Below, one piece after another: positions 48,450 through 57,441 of a stretch of DNA of 64,000 bases. This stretch comes from Candidatus Coatesiibacteriota bacterium. Lineage in GTDB: Bacteria > JAFGND01. The DNA lies in NCBI GenBank assembly GCA_016927185.1, contig JAFGND010000055.1:9537-73536 (forward strand). Reading direction: 5' to 3'. The position numbers and the translations under genes are program-made. Each line of letters begins with the position of its first letter. The first letter of the stretch is position 1. The notes under the pieces were generated by a model that was given only the letters and a program-made list of their open reading frames with translations, did no database searches and was not told where the DNA came from.

Positions 48450-50321
48450 TCAAATTTTGTTTTGTATTACAAGATGCGGATATGGAATTTCTATTCCTGC
48501 TTTATCAAACTCCAGTTTGATCCTCTTCCTGAATTCACGCGCTACTGCCCAGTGTTCTCCAGGTTTTGTCTCTATAGTGACATGAAAATCTATTGATGAA
48601 GTATTTAACGATGAAATGCCTAAAACCTCAGGTTTCTTCATGATATAGTTTTTCCAGTATTCATCTTCAAATATCTGAATGCAGATTTCCTCAATCCTGT
48701 TCTTAACGAAATTTATATCAGATTTATAATCAACACTGATATATAATCGAGTTCTTGACCATAATTTCGTAAGATTTGCAACGAAGGAAATCTGACCATT
48801 AGGAAATACCCATACTGCTCCATCTTCATAATCCCTTATTGTTGTAGTTCTCAATGTTATTTTTTCAACTGTTCCTGTTTTGTCGTTTATTGTAACAATA
48901 TCACCAATCTGAAATTGATTCTCAATAAGAAAACAGAAACCAGCGAAAAAATCCTTAATAAGGCTTTGAGCTCCAAAACCAATAGCAACCGATATTCCTC
49001 CAGCAGCTACAAGAAAAGGTTTGTAGTCTATATCAAAATTCCTGAGAATAACTAAGATAGATACTATCCAGATAAGAAGTCTCATGGTATTTAATGTAAT
49101 AGAATATAAGGTAGAAGCTCTTTTCTGATGGTGTTCTTCTTCAAGAACAGTGCTGAAATACTTTATAAGTCTTTTTCCGACTCTGTTTGCTATCATTAGC
49201 AGCAGGAATGCTACCATAATAACTACTAGGATATTTACAATACCATTGTATATTTTAGAAGTTAAAAGCGAATCCCATTTATTCTCAAGTTCCATATGAT
49301 CATTTTCAAGTCTTTTAATATTTGCACTAATTTCTGCCTTGTTTTGCTCAAGAATATAGAGTTTAGCCTTAATTTTATAGAGATAAATTACTTCATAACC
49401 TTCTATTTTCAATGATTTCGTATGATACAAAACCTGTAGTATTTTTTTCTGATTATCAATAAGATAAGGATTGGATTGCTTTTTTTCAAAATCTTCCAGT
49501 TCTTTATGCATACTATCTACTTTTTTTTCCATTTCTTGTATAGCGATCCTGGTCTCAGATATCTCTTTACTTATAGATAGAATATTGTTTTTTTCCTGTT
49601 TAAGCAGTTCGACTAGTTTTTCCTCTTCCTTTTTTATTCCAGACAGAGACTTGAAATCCTGATGGACACCTGTTTCAGAATCCTTGTTTTTTATCAAGGA
49701 GGGGACTATTGACTGATCATTATATTGATAATCCAGTTTTAGTCTATACAAGCCAATGTAATTAATCTGGTTTTGGAGAGATATCAATTCGCTTTCGCTT
49801 TGTTTGTCAGGATTATACATTTTTTGTAGAAGAGAATCTACTTCTGTTTTGGTAGTGTTCATTATTTCAGTCAGTTTTATGAAGCTATCTATCCTGCTGT
49901 CCTGTACTTCGATATTTTTATATCTTCTGTTCAAATCCAGCAGTAGATTCTTTAATTGATTTAATTTCAGATAGTTATTGTATAAGTTAAACATTGAAGG
50001 AAAGAGTTTATCTTCAATCAATGAATACTTATCGCTCAATAAAGAATGGTATTGTTTATAAAACTGATTTTTTTCTAGATTATAATACCTGGACACAGTT
50101 TGATCATCATCTTTCAATGGTGCGAAACTCTTGAAGGCATCTATTTTCAGATTTATATCATTAATTGAGCGCTTGGTTCCTTGAATCTGTTTCATCCCTC
50201 TCTGAAATTCTTTGTATTCTTCAAAGAATTCATTAAGAAGAGACTCTTTTTCAGTATAGATTTCTGCCTGGCAAAAATATGGCAGAAGAATTAAAAGCAA
50301 GATAAGCACTATTAATTTCAT
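48450..50321 (-). CDS. MscS-family mechanosensitive channel with long periplasmic coiled coil
   Basis: 623 residues. Signal peptide (LIVLILLLILLPYFCQA), then about 330 residues of predicted periplasmic coiled coil. Membrane helices follow near 360-440, and the pore helix region is FLVAAGGISVAIGFGAQSLIKDFFAGFCFLIENQFQIGD. The MscS beta domain (GTVEKITLRTTTIRDYEDG, VWVFPNG) and a C-terminal alpha/beta domain complete the channel. The extended N-terminal domain resembles MscK/MscM-type architecture. Releases osmolytes on membrane tension. Confidence 0.92.
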   Translation of the reverse strand: MKLIVLILLLILLPYFCQAEIYTEKESLLNEFFEEYKEFQRGMKQIQGTKRSINDINLKIDAFKSFAPLKDDDQTVSRYYNLEKNQFYKQYHSLLSDKYSLIEDKLFPSMFNLYNNYLKLNQLKNLLLDLNRRYKNIEVQDSRIDSFIKLTEIMNTTKTEVDSLLQKMYNPDKQSESELISLQNQINYIGLYRLKLDYQYNDQSIVPSLIKNKDSETGVHQDFKSLSGIKKEEEKLVELLKQEKNNILSISKEISETRIAIQEMEKKVDSMHKELEDFEKKQSNPYLIDNQKKILQVLYHTKSLKIEGYEVIYLYKIKAKLYILEQNKAEISANIKRLENDHMELENKWDSLLTSKIYNGIVNILVVIMVAFLLLMIANRVGKRLIKYFSTVLEEEHHQKRASTLYSITLNTMRLLIWIVSILVILRNFDIDYKPFLVAAGGISVAIGFGAQSLIKDFFAGFCFLIENQFQIGDIVTINDKTGTVEKITLRTTTIRDYEDGAVWVFPNGQISFVANLTKLWSRTRLYISVDYKSDINFVKNRIEEICIQIFEDEYWKNYIMKKPEVLGISSLNTSSIDFHVTIETKPGEHWAVAREFRKRIKLEFDKAGIEIPYPHLVIQNKI

Positions 50322-50340
50322 AAAATTTCTTTTTATCTAT

Positions 50341-50727
50341 TCAGAAAGTTCCTTCAATTTTCTTTTCAACAATTGCACCCTCTTTCATTGAAATAAGCTT
50401 TTTCAGTGCATCAATATGTCTTTCATTTTGATTACTCCATTTTATTAAATAATCACATGGAAAATCATTACATTGACTGCAATTGTCTAGATGTTTTTCA
50501 TCTACGCAGCATCTGAGTATATGACAACCTGCTGACCAGTGCTGATCCCTGTCTCCCTTGCATCCATTACAATGAATATCTTCAGGTTTGATATCAGTAA
50601 TTCCTTTTTCATTCCTTAACCAGTCACATATTTTTATCGCAGGTTTTATATTAGTACCGGCCTCGACAATATCGCATTCTTCACAATTTAATCCACATGC
50701 ACCTAATGAGAAATCTATTTCATTCAT
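50341..50727 (-). CDS. DUF3795 cysteine-rich protein
   Basis: 128 residues. Twelve or so cysteines in the DUF3795 pattern: CGLNCEECDIV, HCNGCKGDR, GCHILRCC and HLDNCSQCNDFPCDYL. Probably binds zinc or an Fe-S centre. Function unknown in any organism. The start ATG overlaps the preceding stop as TAATG, which is preferred to the upstream ATG at 50748. Confidence 0.88.
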   Translation of the reverse strand: MNEIDFSLGACGLNCEECDIVEAGTNIKPAIKICDWLRNEKGITDIKPEDIHCNGCKGDRDQHWSAGCHILRCCVDEKHLDNCSQCNDFPCDYLIKWSNQNERHIDALKKLISMKEGAIVEKKIEGTF

Positions 50728-52079
50728 TATTTTATTTTTTTGATCCATTCTACAATATCATTCAGAAGTTGTTCATCAACATGGTCTGCTTTTGAGTATT
50801 CTTCAGGAGTTGATTTCCCTGTACCTTTGAAGAAAAGATGATTCAATGAAGGATATGATTTGAAGTATACATTCTTGTTATTCTTGAGACTTTCTTTCCA
50901 GTTATTAAAATCTACCATAGTAACCTGATAATCTCGTTCTCCCTGAAGAATATATAAAGGTTGCTTCAAGTTTTTTGCAACTTCATGAGGTTTGTAATCT
51001 TTTAAATCAATCCAGTATTTTGAAAATGCACCTAAAACAGGTTTATCATCTTTAGCATTCTTATCCAGCTGTTTTAGTTTTGCTATTTCTTGCTTGAGTT
51101 TTTCTATATGCTCTTTCTCATCTTTTGCCAGTGTACCATCCAGTGAATAAATATACGTGATTTGTTCAAGCATCAAATCTTCCATAGGTCTAGTGGATCC
51201 TGCAAGGCTAATCAGTCCTTTTATATTCTGACTAGCTAAACCTATTCTCGGGATAAGCATTCCTCCAAGACTGTGTCCTAATACAAAAATTCTGTTTTTG
51301 TCTATTCCTTCAGTACTTCTCAGTAATTCAACAGCCAGAATAGCGTCATCTATTGTTTCCTCTTTAACAGTCAATTCCTTCAAGACACCTATTATCTTTT
51401 CTTTATGCTGATTTGTTCTTTTATTGTATCTCAAGACAGCAATTCCCTTTGAAGCCAATCCTAATGCTATATCCTTGAATGGTTTATTGGACAAGATTGT
51501 CTCATCCATGTCATTAGGACCAGAACCATGCACAAGAACAACAGCAGGAACAGATTTTGCATCCTTTGGCAAAGTCAATTTGCCTTTCAACTCCCATTCA
51601 CCTTTTCCAACTGTAACATCTTTTTCTACAATATTCTCTATTTTTACATAAGAGGGATTTTTGTAATCGATATTTGCAGCTTGACCAGGAAGGAAGAACA
51701 AACCAGCAACTTGCTTGTTTTTATTGAAAACAACCTTTATGTCTATTGTTGCTTTCTCGAATTCTGTAGTCACCAATACAACATCATAGTCACCTTGTTT
51801 CAATTGGTTAATCTTAGTTATATTCTTGAAACCTCCTAATCTTGATTTCAATCCATTTGAAGCTTCAGAGAATTTATCCTTTGGCAATCCTTTTTTCACT
51901 TCATCATCGAAATAACCTGAAACTGCATCATAATCATCTTTTATTACTGCATTTGCTACTTTCTTTGCTAAAGCCGTGATATCTTCATTAATATTTGCAT
52001 CAGCCTTTTTTTCTTCTGCTTTTGTTTTGCAGGAAACAAGCATGATAGCAATAAAAAGAATCCCAATCCATTTTTTCAT
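50727..52079 (-). CDS. Lipoprotein with DUF3887-type domain and alpha/beta hydrolase
   Basis: 450 residues. Lipobox MLVSC (lipidated C17). Residues about 30-130 form a DUF3887-like domain (NAVIKDDYDAVSGYFDDEVK...GDYDVVLVTTEFEKATIDIKVVF). The hydrolase part has VVLVHGSGPNDMDE as oxyanion loop, nucleophile elbow LGHSLGGM, a probable Asp in LQGERDYQV and His in YPSLNHLFF. An envelope esterase or peptidase-like enzyme facing the periplasm. AAAGGA lies seven bases before the ATG. Leads a four-gene operon with DUF3795, MscS and GNAT genes. Confidence 0.88.
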   Translation of the reverse strand: MKKWIGILFIAIMLVSCKTKAEEKKADANINEDITALAKKVANAVIKDDYDAVSGYFDDEVKKGLPKDKFSEASNGLKSRLGGFKNITKINQLKQGDYDVVLVTTEFEKATIDIKVVFNKNKQVAGLFFLPGQAANIDYKNPSYVKIENIVEKDVTVGKGEWELKGKLTLPKDAKSVPAVVLVHGSGPNDMDETILSNKPFKDIALGLASKGIAVLRYNKRTNQHKEKIIGVLKELTVKEETIDDAILAVELLRSTEGIDKNRIFVLGHSLGGMLIPRIGLASQNIKGLISLAGSTRPMEDLMLEQITYIYSLDGTLAKDEKEHIEKLKQEIAKLKQLDKNAKDDKPVLGAFSKYWIDLKDYKPHEVAKNLKQPLYILQGERDYQVTMVDFNNWKESLKNNKNVYFKSYPSLNHLFFKGTGKSTPEEYSKADHVDEQLLNDIVEWIKKIK

Positions 52080-52272
52080 ATAAGTATCCTTTCTTGTTCT
52101 TGTTACAACTTTTTGTTATCAATTATGACCTGAATCAATAATAAGAGAAAAAAAGCAAGCTATTATGAAATGGGAAATAATGTTTGAAAGAGTTAACCTT
52201 ATAAGTTAAATATGCAAATAGCAGATAAAAAGCTTTTCTCAATCTAAGTCTAGCAGCATTCAGATTTGGCAT

Positions 52273-52301
52273 TTGACATTCTTCTGAATTTACCTTATTA
52301 T
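52273..52301 (+). promoter_or_regulatory. Sigma-70-like promoter P1 for znu operon
   Basis: TTGACA at 52273-52278 and TATTAT at 52296-52301 with an exact 17-base spacer, the best promoter match in the window. A transcript would begin near 52308 and have a leader of about 205 bases. A TTTACT direct repeat overlaps the start region. Confidence 0.5.
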
Positions 52302-52457
52302 TTACTAAATGTTTACTTTGGTTTTTATTATAATCTTCATAATATTATGGCTTTTTATTCAACTCTATCTTTTTCCGAAGTTGGGTATTCCAACCTGAAT
52401 GAAACAAGATTGTTCTCTGGAAGAGAAAAAAAGGGAAAAGCACAAAGATCCCTGTGC

Positions 52458-52486
52458 TTGACAAAAGCTAGAACTTTCTTCTATCT
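52458..52486 (+). promoter_or_regulatory. Possible second promoter P2 for znu operon
   Basis: TTGACA at 52458-52463, 17 bases, then CTATCT at 52481-52486. It would start transcription near 52493, just before the ribosome site GGGAG at 52502-52506. Confidence 0.35.
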
Positions 52487-52512
52487 GGCGATAAAAAGAA
52501 AGGGAGTCAGTT

Positions 52513-53439
52513 TTGAAGGTTTTCCTGATGTTTCTTATCTCACTCTTGACACTGTCTTGTGGTAAAAGAGAAATGCCTGAAAAGAAGGTCTTAAACAAGA
52601 ATAAACTTATAGTTGTTGCAAGCATTGCTCCATATCATGATTTTGCTAAACAGATAGGAAAAGACAGAATAGAAGCATACCTGATTATTCCTTCTGGAGA
52701 AAGTCCTCATACTTTCAATCCCAGACCAAGTCAACAGAAATTGATAGCAAAAGCAGATTTATTGATAATCAATGGACTGGGGCTGGAATACTGGCTAGAT
52801 AAAATGGTTGATGCAGCAGAAAACAAAAATCTGGTTGTGTTAAAAGCAGCTGAAGGATTCCCGATTATAACTGATTTGCATCATAATCATGAGCATCTGA
52901 ATGAAACAACTCATGAAGAAAAAGAAAACAAGCATAAGCATGATATGGGTAATCCACATCTATGGTTAAATCCTGTCTATGCAATCAGTATTGTAGACAA
53001 AATCAAGGATACGCTGAAAGAAGCTGATCCTGTAAATGGTAGCTTTTATAGTTCAAATGCTGAAGCTTACAAATTGAAACTGAAGGAATTGGATAAGGAA
53101 ATAAGAGAAAAAGCAAAAAAATGGCAAACGAAAGATTTTATCACTTTTCATCCAAGTTTTGAATATTTTGCCAGGGAATACGGTTTGAATCAAGTAGCAG
53201 TAATTGAAGAAATCCCTGGAAAGGAACCTACTCCAAGGGAATTGAAGGAAATCATTGATAAAGTAAAAAAAACAAAGGCAAAAGCAATATTTGCTGAACC
53301 TCAATTTCCTGCAGCAATAGTCAAGTCTATTGCAGATGAAACAGGAATTAGAGTTGCTACCTTAAATCCTCTTCCAGAAAATTATCTTGAAGGAATGAAA
53401 GAGAATTTGAGACAGCTTGAAAAAGCACTGGGAGAATAA
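52513..53439 (+). CDS. znuA: Zinc/manganese ABC transporter, substrate-binding lipoprotein
   Basis: 308 residues of the cluster A-I metal-binding family. Starts at TTG 52513, with GGGAG six bases upstream, because the next ATG would leave too short a signal sequence. Lipobox TLSC gives C16. Metal ligands lie in ESPHTFNP (H66), GNPHLWLNP (H149), FHPSFEYF and AEPQF. A His-rich loop at about 123-143 (HHNHEH...HKHD) is typical of zinc-specific ZnuA and less so of manganese proteins. Followed without a gap by znuC and znuB. Confidence 0.9.
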   Translation: MKVFLMFLISLLTLSCGKREMPEKKVLNKNKLIVVASIAPYHDFAKQIGKDRIEAYLIIPSGESPHTFNPRPSQQKLIAKADLLIINGLGLEYWLDKMVDAAENKNLVVLKAAEGFPIITDLHHNHEHLNETTHEEKENKHKHDMGNPHLWLNPVYAISIVDKIKDTLKEADPVNGSFYSSNAEAYKLKLKELDKEIREKAKKWQTKDFITFHPSFEYFAREYGLNQVAVIEEIPGKEPTPRELKEIIDKVKKTKAKAIFAEPQFPAAIVKSIADETGIRVATLNPLPENYLEGMKENLRQLEKALGE

Positions 53440-54221
53440 TGTCAGAAGCTATTGTGAAACTGGATAATGTATTTGTCAAATATAGCAGTATAATAGCTTT
53501 AGAGAATGTTACACTAGAGATTGAGGAAGGCAGTTTTTGTACAGTGATAGGACCAAATGGAAGTGGCAAAACTACTTTGTTAAAATGTATCATAGGCATA
53601 ACAAAACCATCAAGCGGTACAATTAAGGTTTTTGGAATAGAGGCAACTAAACTGGGCAAGAAAAGACTTGATATTGGATATGTCTCACAGAGTATAAACA
53701 TTGATTTTAACGTTCCCATAAGCGTTTTCGATTTTGTCTTGATGGGCAGATATTCTCACATTGGGATGTTCAGGTATCCACTAAAAGAAGATAAAAATAA
53801 GGTTATAGAAGCAATGGAGATGGTAGAAATAAAAGATCTTGCAAACAGAAAGCTTATTGCCCTATCAGGAGGACAGAAACAAAGAGCATTTCTTGCACGG
53901 GCACTAGTAAATAATCCCAGATTGCTCTTGCTTGATGAACCTACTACTGGAGTAGATACAAAATCGACAGACAACTTCTATATGTTGCTGAAATCATTGC
54001 ATAATAACGGAATAACAATAATTCTTGTTTCTCATGATATTGGGGTAGTTGCATCATTTTCGAAAAAAGTGGTTTGTCTTAATAATTATCTTGTGGCTCA
54101 TGATGTTCCAGAAAAAGTAATGAATGAAAGCGATTTGCAAACTATGTATGGCAAGGAAGCTTCTTTTTTCCATCATCATGACGTAACACCTCACATAGTG
54201 GTCAGAAAGCACGATGATTGA
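53439..54221 (+). CDS. znuC: Zinc ABC transporter ATPase
   Basis: 260 residues. Walker A GPNGSGKT, Q-loop in GYVSQSI, signature LSGGQKQR, Walker B LLLLDEPTTGVD and H-loop LVSHD. The C-terminus carries FFHHHD, a short metal-binding-like tail seen in zinc importers. Start overlaps the znuA stop as TAATG. Confidence 0.93.
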   Translation: MSEAIVKLDNVFVKYSSIIALENVTLEIEEGSFCTVIGPNGSGKTTLLKCIIGITKPSSGTIKVFGIEATKLGKKRLDIGYVSQSINIDFNVPISVFDFVLMGRYSHIGMFRYPLKEDKNKVIEAMEMVEIKDLANRKLIALSGGQKQRAFLARALVNNPRLLLLDEPTTGVDTKSTDNFYMLLKSLHNNGITIILVSHDIGVVASFSKKVVCLNNYLVAHDVPEKVMNESDLQTMYGKEASFFHHHDVTPHIVVRKHDD

Positions 54222-55029
54222 TATACTGACTTATCCATTTATGCAAAGAGCATTTATATCAGGAACAATTATTGGTTTGCTTTGCTCAATAATTGGTATA
54301 TATATAGTAATGAGAGGATTATCATTTATTGGTGCAGGAATATCTCATGCTTCTTTTGGAGGGGTTGCATTAGGATTTCTACTGAAAATAAATCCCATTA
54401 TAACAGCAGCAATTTTCTGTATATTAACTGCATGGGGAATTACGATAGTAAGCGGAAAGGAGAAATTGAAGGAAGATACTGCTATAGGGATATTTTTCGC
54501 AACAACTATGGCTTTGGGCATTCTATTTATTGGTCTTACTGGAAACTATAATGTTGATTTATTTGGTTACCTGTTTGGAAGTATTTTATCAGTAGGTGCA
54601 TTTGATTTATACATATCAATATTGCTTGGTTTGTTAATTCTGTTACTGATAGTCATGTTTTTCAAAGAATTCCTGTTTATATCATTTGATCCTGAAGGGG
54701 CTGAAGTATCAGGTTTGCCTGTAAGTTTTCTAAGGTATTTGCTTCTTACATTAATCGCATTGACTATAGTATTGTCCATGAAGATAGTTGGTATTATCCT
54801 TGTCTCTGCACTACTTGTAATACCGGCAGCTTCTGCATATCAGATAGCAAAGGGAATAAGAAGTTTATTCATATGGTCAGGAATATTCTGTTTTTTTGCA
54901 GTTTATTGTGGGTTGTTTTTATCATACATTTTTGATACTCCATCTGGTGCAACCATAGTAATATTATCTGCAATCGTCTTTTTCCTTATTCTTTTGGTAA
55001 AATCCGCTATAAAAATAAGAAAATCTTGA
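54214..55029 (+). CDS. znuB: Zinc ABC transporter permease
   Basis: 271 residues of the ABC-3 family with about eight membrane helices. PFMQRAFISGTIIGLLCSIIGIYIVMRGLSFIGAGISHASFGGVALG is the canonical N-terminal region, with the coupling motif around residues 170-180 (DPEGAEVSGLP). Overlaps znuC by eight bases. The four-gene membrane cluster begins 52 bases downstream and may be co-transcribed. Confidence 0.93.
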   Translation: MIDILTYPFMQRAFISGTIIGLLCSIIGIYIVMRGLSFIGAGISHASFGGVALGFLLKINPIITAAIFCILTAWGITIVSGKEKLKEDTAIGIFFATTMALGILFIGLTGNYNVDLFGYLFGSILSVGAFDLYISILLGLLILLLIVMFFKEFLFISFDPEGAEVSGLPVSFLRYLLLTLIALTIVLSMKIVGIILVSALLVIPAASAYQIAKGIRSLFIWSGIFCFFAVYCGLFLSYIFDTPSGATIVILSAIVFFLILLVKSAIKIRKS

Positions 55030-55081
55030 CAGAAACCCACAATATCAATACTCCAACATTAACAAAAAGAGGGAGGCAATT

Positions 55082-56758
55082 ATAAGACAAGTTCTTGCAA
55101 TTATTTTAATATTACCACTATACCTCTTTTCACTTCAAGGATTAGATAAAATCTGGGTTGCAGTATCTCCTGAAGGTAAAGGCAATAATATCTTTGTCTG
55201 CTGGAATCCTGTTCAGGCAAAAGGTATAAAATCAATAATAATAAGCAAATCAAGATATCTTAAGGGAGAAGAAAAAGTAATAGCCAGGCTTCCTGTTTCA
55301 TCCTCAAATTTTATAGATAAAATATCGGAGGAAGACAAAAAGATAAGCTGGTATTATAAAGCAAGGCTTGAATACTATGGGAAATGCTGGTTTGCATGGC
55401 CAGAAAAAAATGAAGGCTCATTAAATGGACCTTTTGGAAAATGTGTCTCAGCTTCTCTTGGAAATCCAATTTCAGAACCAGCAATTTCAGAAGTATTCAC
55501 TTCATTTGGCGAAGGTTCAGATAAAATCACTGCTCCCCCTAACTTGTTGGCAGTTGATAAACCTAATGACAAGGGGGATCAGATAAATGTAATGTGGCCT
55601 CCTGTAAAAGAGAAAATAAGGATTGATTTTCTGCAGATATTTCAAAAAAATAAAAGCAAAGAAAATCTGCTGATCGAGAATTTAGCTGACAAGATATCAG
55701 GAAAGGAAAAGGATGATAACATACTGTATTATGACCTTTTCAGAAAGAATCTTGGTACAGGGAAAATGGAATATATAAACAGATTTCAATCTTTTATTAC
55801 CAACTATAGAGATCAAAGGCAATCTTTCAAAGATACAAAAAACAAGCTTGAAGGTTACAAGAAGATGCTTCGTGAGCAACCTACCTATAAATACTATATA
55901 AGAGCAATCTCCCCCCTGTATTACAGTAAGGTTACCGAAAGCAAACCAGCAAAAATGCAAGGTCAATGGTTTAACATGGAGAAGATTATTGCTCTTATTG
56001 CAATGATGGTAATAACTGCTTCATTGTTTTACTTTATAAGGAAAGCAAAAAGTGATGCCAGTCTTTATATTAGACCACTGGCTGGCTTGAAGGAAATAGA
56101 CAATGCCGTCGGAAGAGCAACAGAAATGGGAAGACCAATTCTGTTTGTTCCAGGGTTAAGCTCAATAGCAGATATTGCTACAATTGCTGGTTTGAATATA
56201 CTGGCAGGAGTAGCAAAAAAGGCAGCAGAGTATGATACTCCCTTATTCGTACCCTTGAGAGATTATGTTGTGCTGCCGATTGCTCAGGAAATAGTGAAAA
56301 GTGCTTATTCAGAAGTTGGCAGACCAGATGCATATAAGGAGCAAAGTGTTTTCTTTGTTTCACCGAGCCAGTTTGCTTATGTTGCCGGTGTTGCAGGACT
56401 GATGGCAAGGGAAAAACCAGCAACCAACTTTTTCATGGGGATGTTCTGGGCTGAAAGCCTGATTTTAACTGAAAAAGGGAATGAAGAAGGATGTATTCAA
56501 ATAGCAGGAAGCGATGCAGAAACTCAGTTACCTTTCTTCATAACAACATGTGATTTCACTTTGATAGGGGAGGAGTTATATGCTGCTTCTGCATATATCT
56601 CCAAGGATCCATTATTGGTGGGAAGCATAAAAGCACAGGATCTAGATAAATTATTCATAATAGGGTGTATAATATTGGGAACATTGTTAACTACTTTGGC
56701 TGAATTATTAACTTATCCAGCTCTTAATTTTTTCAAGATGCTTTTTCCTGTTCAATAG
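55082..56758 (+). CDS. Membrane protein with FN3-like and DUF6754-type domains; apparent ATA start
   Basis: 558 residues if read from ATA 55082. The frame has a stop at 55016 and no ATG, GTG or TTG until about codon 154, yet the upstream part is plainly coding. It has a signal sequence (RQVLAIILILPLYLFSLQG) and a first FN3-like domain (KIWVAVSPEGKGNNIFVCWNP). A second follows at about 150-290 (PPNLLAVDKPNDKGDQINV, then YYIRAISPLYY). GGGAGG at 55071-55076 ends five bases before the ATA. One membrane helix lies at about 301-319, then a large alpha/beta domain (320-520: PILFVPGLSSIADIATIAG and so on) with a C-terminal helix at about 525-545. I match the later part to DUF6754 from memory. Function unknown; first gene of a four-gene cluster. 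Confidence 0.8.
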   Translation: MRQVLAIILILPLYLFSLQGLDKIWVAVSPEGKGNNIFVCWNPVQAKGIKSIIISKSRYLKGEEKVIARLPVSSSNFIDKISEEDKKISWYYKARLEYYGKCWFAWPEKNEGSLNGPFGKCVSASLGNPISEPAISEVFTSFGEGSDKITAPPNLLAVDKPNDKGDQINVMWPPVKEKIRIDFLQIFQKNKSKENLLIENLADKISGKEKDDNILYYDLFRKNLGTGKMEYINRFQSFITNYRDQRQSFKDTKNKLEGYKKMLREQPTYKYYIRAISPLYYSKVTESKPAKMQGQWFNMEKIIALIAMMVITASLFYFIRKAKSDASLYIRPLAGLKEIDNAVGRATEMGRPILFVPGLSSIADIATIAGLNILAGVAKKAAEYDTPLFVPLRDYVVLPIAQEIVKSAYSEVGRPDAYKEQSVFFVSPSQFAYVAGVAGLMAREKPATNFFMGMFWAESLILTEKGNEEGCIQIAGSDAETQLPFFITTCDFTLIGEELYAASAYISKDPLLVGSIKAQDLDKLFIIGCIILGTLLTTLAELLTYPALNFFKMLFPVQ

Positions 56759-56767
56759 AGAGGTATA

Positions 56768-57427
56768 ATGAAAACAACAATACCACTTATAATAGTCTTA
56801 GTTGGAGGAATAATAGGGATAATCTTTCAATTCATTCCTCATGAGTTTGTTCAGACTATTAATGATGAAATACTCAATTATTTCAGAGTGTTAAGTTTTT
56901 TTGCATTACCTCTTGGAATTGTATCTATATTAATGGTTCATACAGGAAAAATCAGAAGGAAAGCCCAGCACTGGCAATATTCAATCATTCTTATTCTAAC
57001 AATTTTTTTCATGATAGTAACAGGTTTCGTATTTGGTACAGATAGATTTGATCCAAGACTAGCTAATTATGGCTGGAACACTATATTCATGTTTATGTTC
57101 CAGCAGGTTCAAATTCCTATAGAATCAACAATGTTTTCTTTGCTTGCTTTCTATATTTCAACAGCTGCCTACAGGGCGTTCAGGGCAAGAAGCAAAGAAG
57201 CTACCATACTACTTGTTGCATCTTTGATTGTCATGCTTGGGCAGGTTTCGGTTGGTCAAATGATCCCAATTATTGGTGATTACATTCCTGTCATTAGTAA
57301 CTGGATTATGTCTAATCCAAATATGGCAGCGAAAAGAGGAATCCTCTTGGGGGTAGCACTGGGAATGCTCGGAACTTCTCTCAAGATTATTCTTGGTATT
57401 GAAAGAGCTTATCTGGGAAGAGCATAG
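56768..57427 (+). CDS. Polytopic membrane protein of the unknown cluster
   Basis: 219 residues with about six hydrophobic helices (TIPLIIVLVGGIIGIIFQF, VLSFFALPLGIVSILMV, YSIILILTIFFMIVTGFVFG and others). Short loops contain FDPRLANYGWN and FRARSKEA. No transporter signature. AGAGAGG precedes the ATG; nine bases after the DUF6754-like gene. Unrecognised; likely an integral subunit of the same complex. Confidence 0.8.
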   Translation: MKTTIPLIIVLVGGIIGIIFQFIPHEFVQTINDEILNYFRVLSFFALPLGIVSILMVHTGKIRRKAQHWQYSIILILTIFFMIVTGFVFGTDRFDPRLANYGWNTIFMFMFQQVQIPIESTMFSLLAFYISTAAYRAFRARSKEATILLVASLIVMLGQVSVGQMIPIIGDYIPVISNWIMSNPNMAAKRGILLGVALGMLGTSLKIILGIERAYLGRA

Positions 57428-57441
57428 GCAGGAGGATTGTA

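Larger units (their letters stand above)
52080..52512. other. 433-base intergenic region upstream of the zinc transporter
   Basis: No credible gene. It contains two plausible plus-strand promoters (listed separately), a TTTACT direct repeat at 52301-52306 and 52312-52317 next to the first predicted start site, and a 7-bp hairpin at 52438-52459 (AAGCACA ... TGTGCTT) just before the second promoter. A metal-dependent operator is likely somewhere here given the downstream znu genes, but no textbook Zur palindrome was found by eye. Confidence 0.4.

Noticed and set aside
52266-52565. 99-codon open frame overlapping the start of znuA
   Set aside because: Its composition is not protein-like, it has no ribosome site, and it overlaps the znuA promoter and signal peptide in another frame.
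55544-56758. TTG 55544 as start of the DUF6754-like gene
   Set aside because: It would cut a FN3-like domain in the middle and discard a convincing signal peptide; it has no Shine-Dalgarno, whereas GGGAGG precedes 55082.
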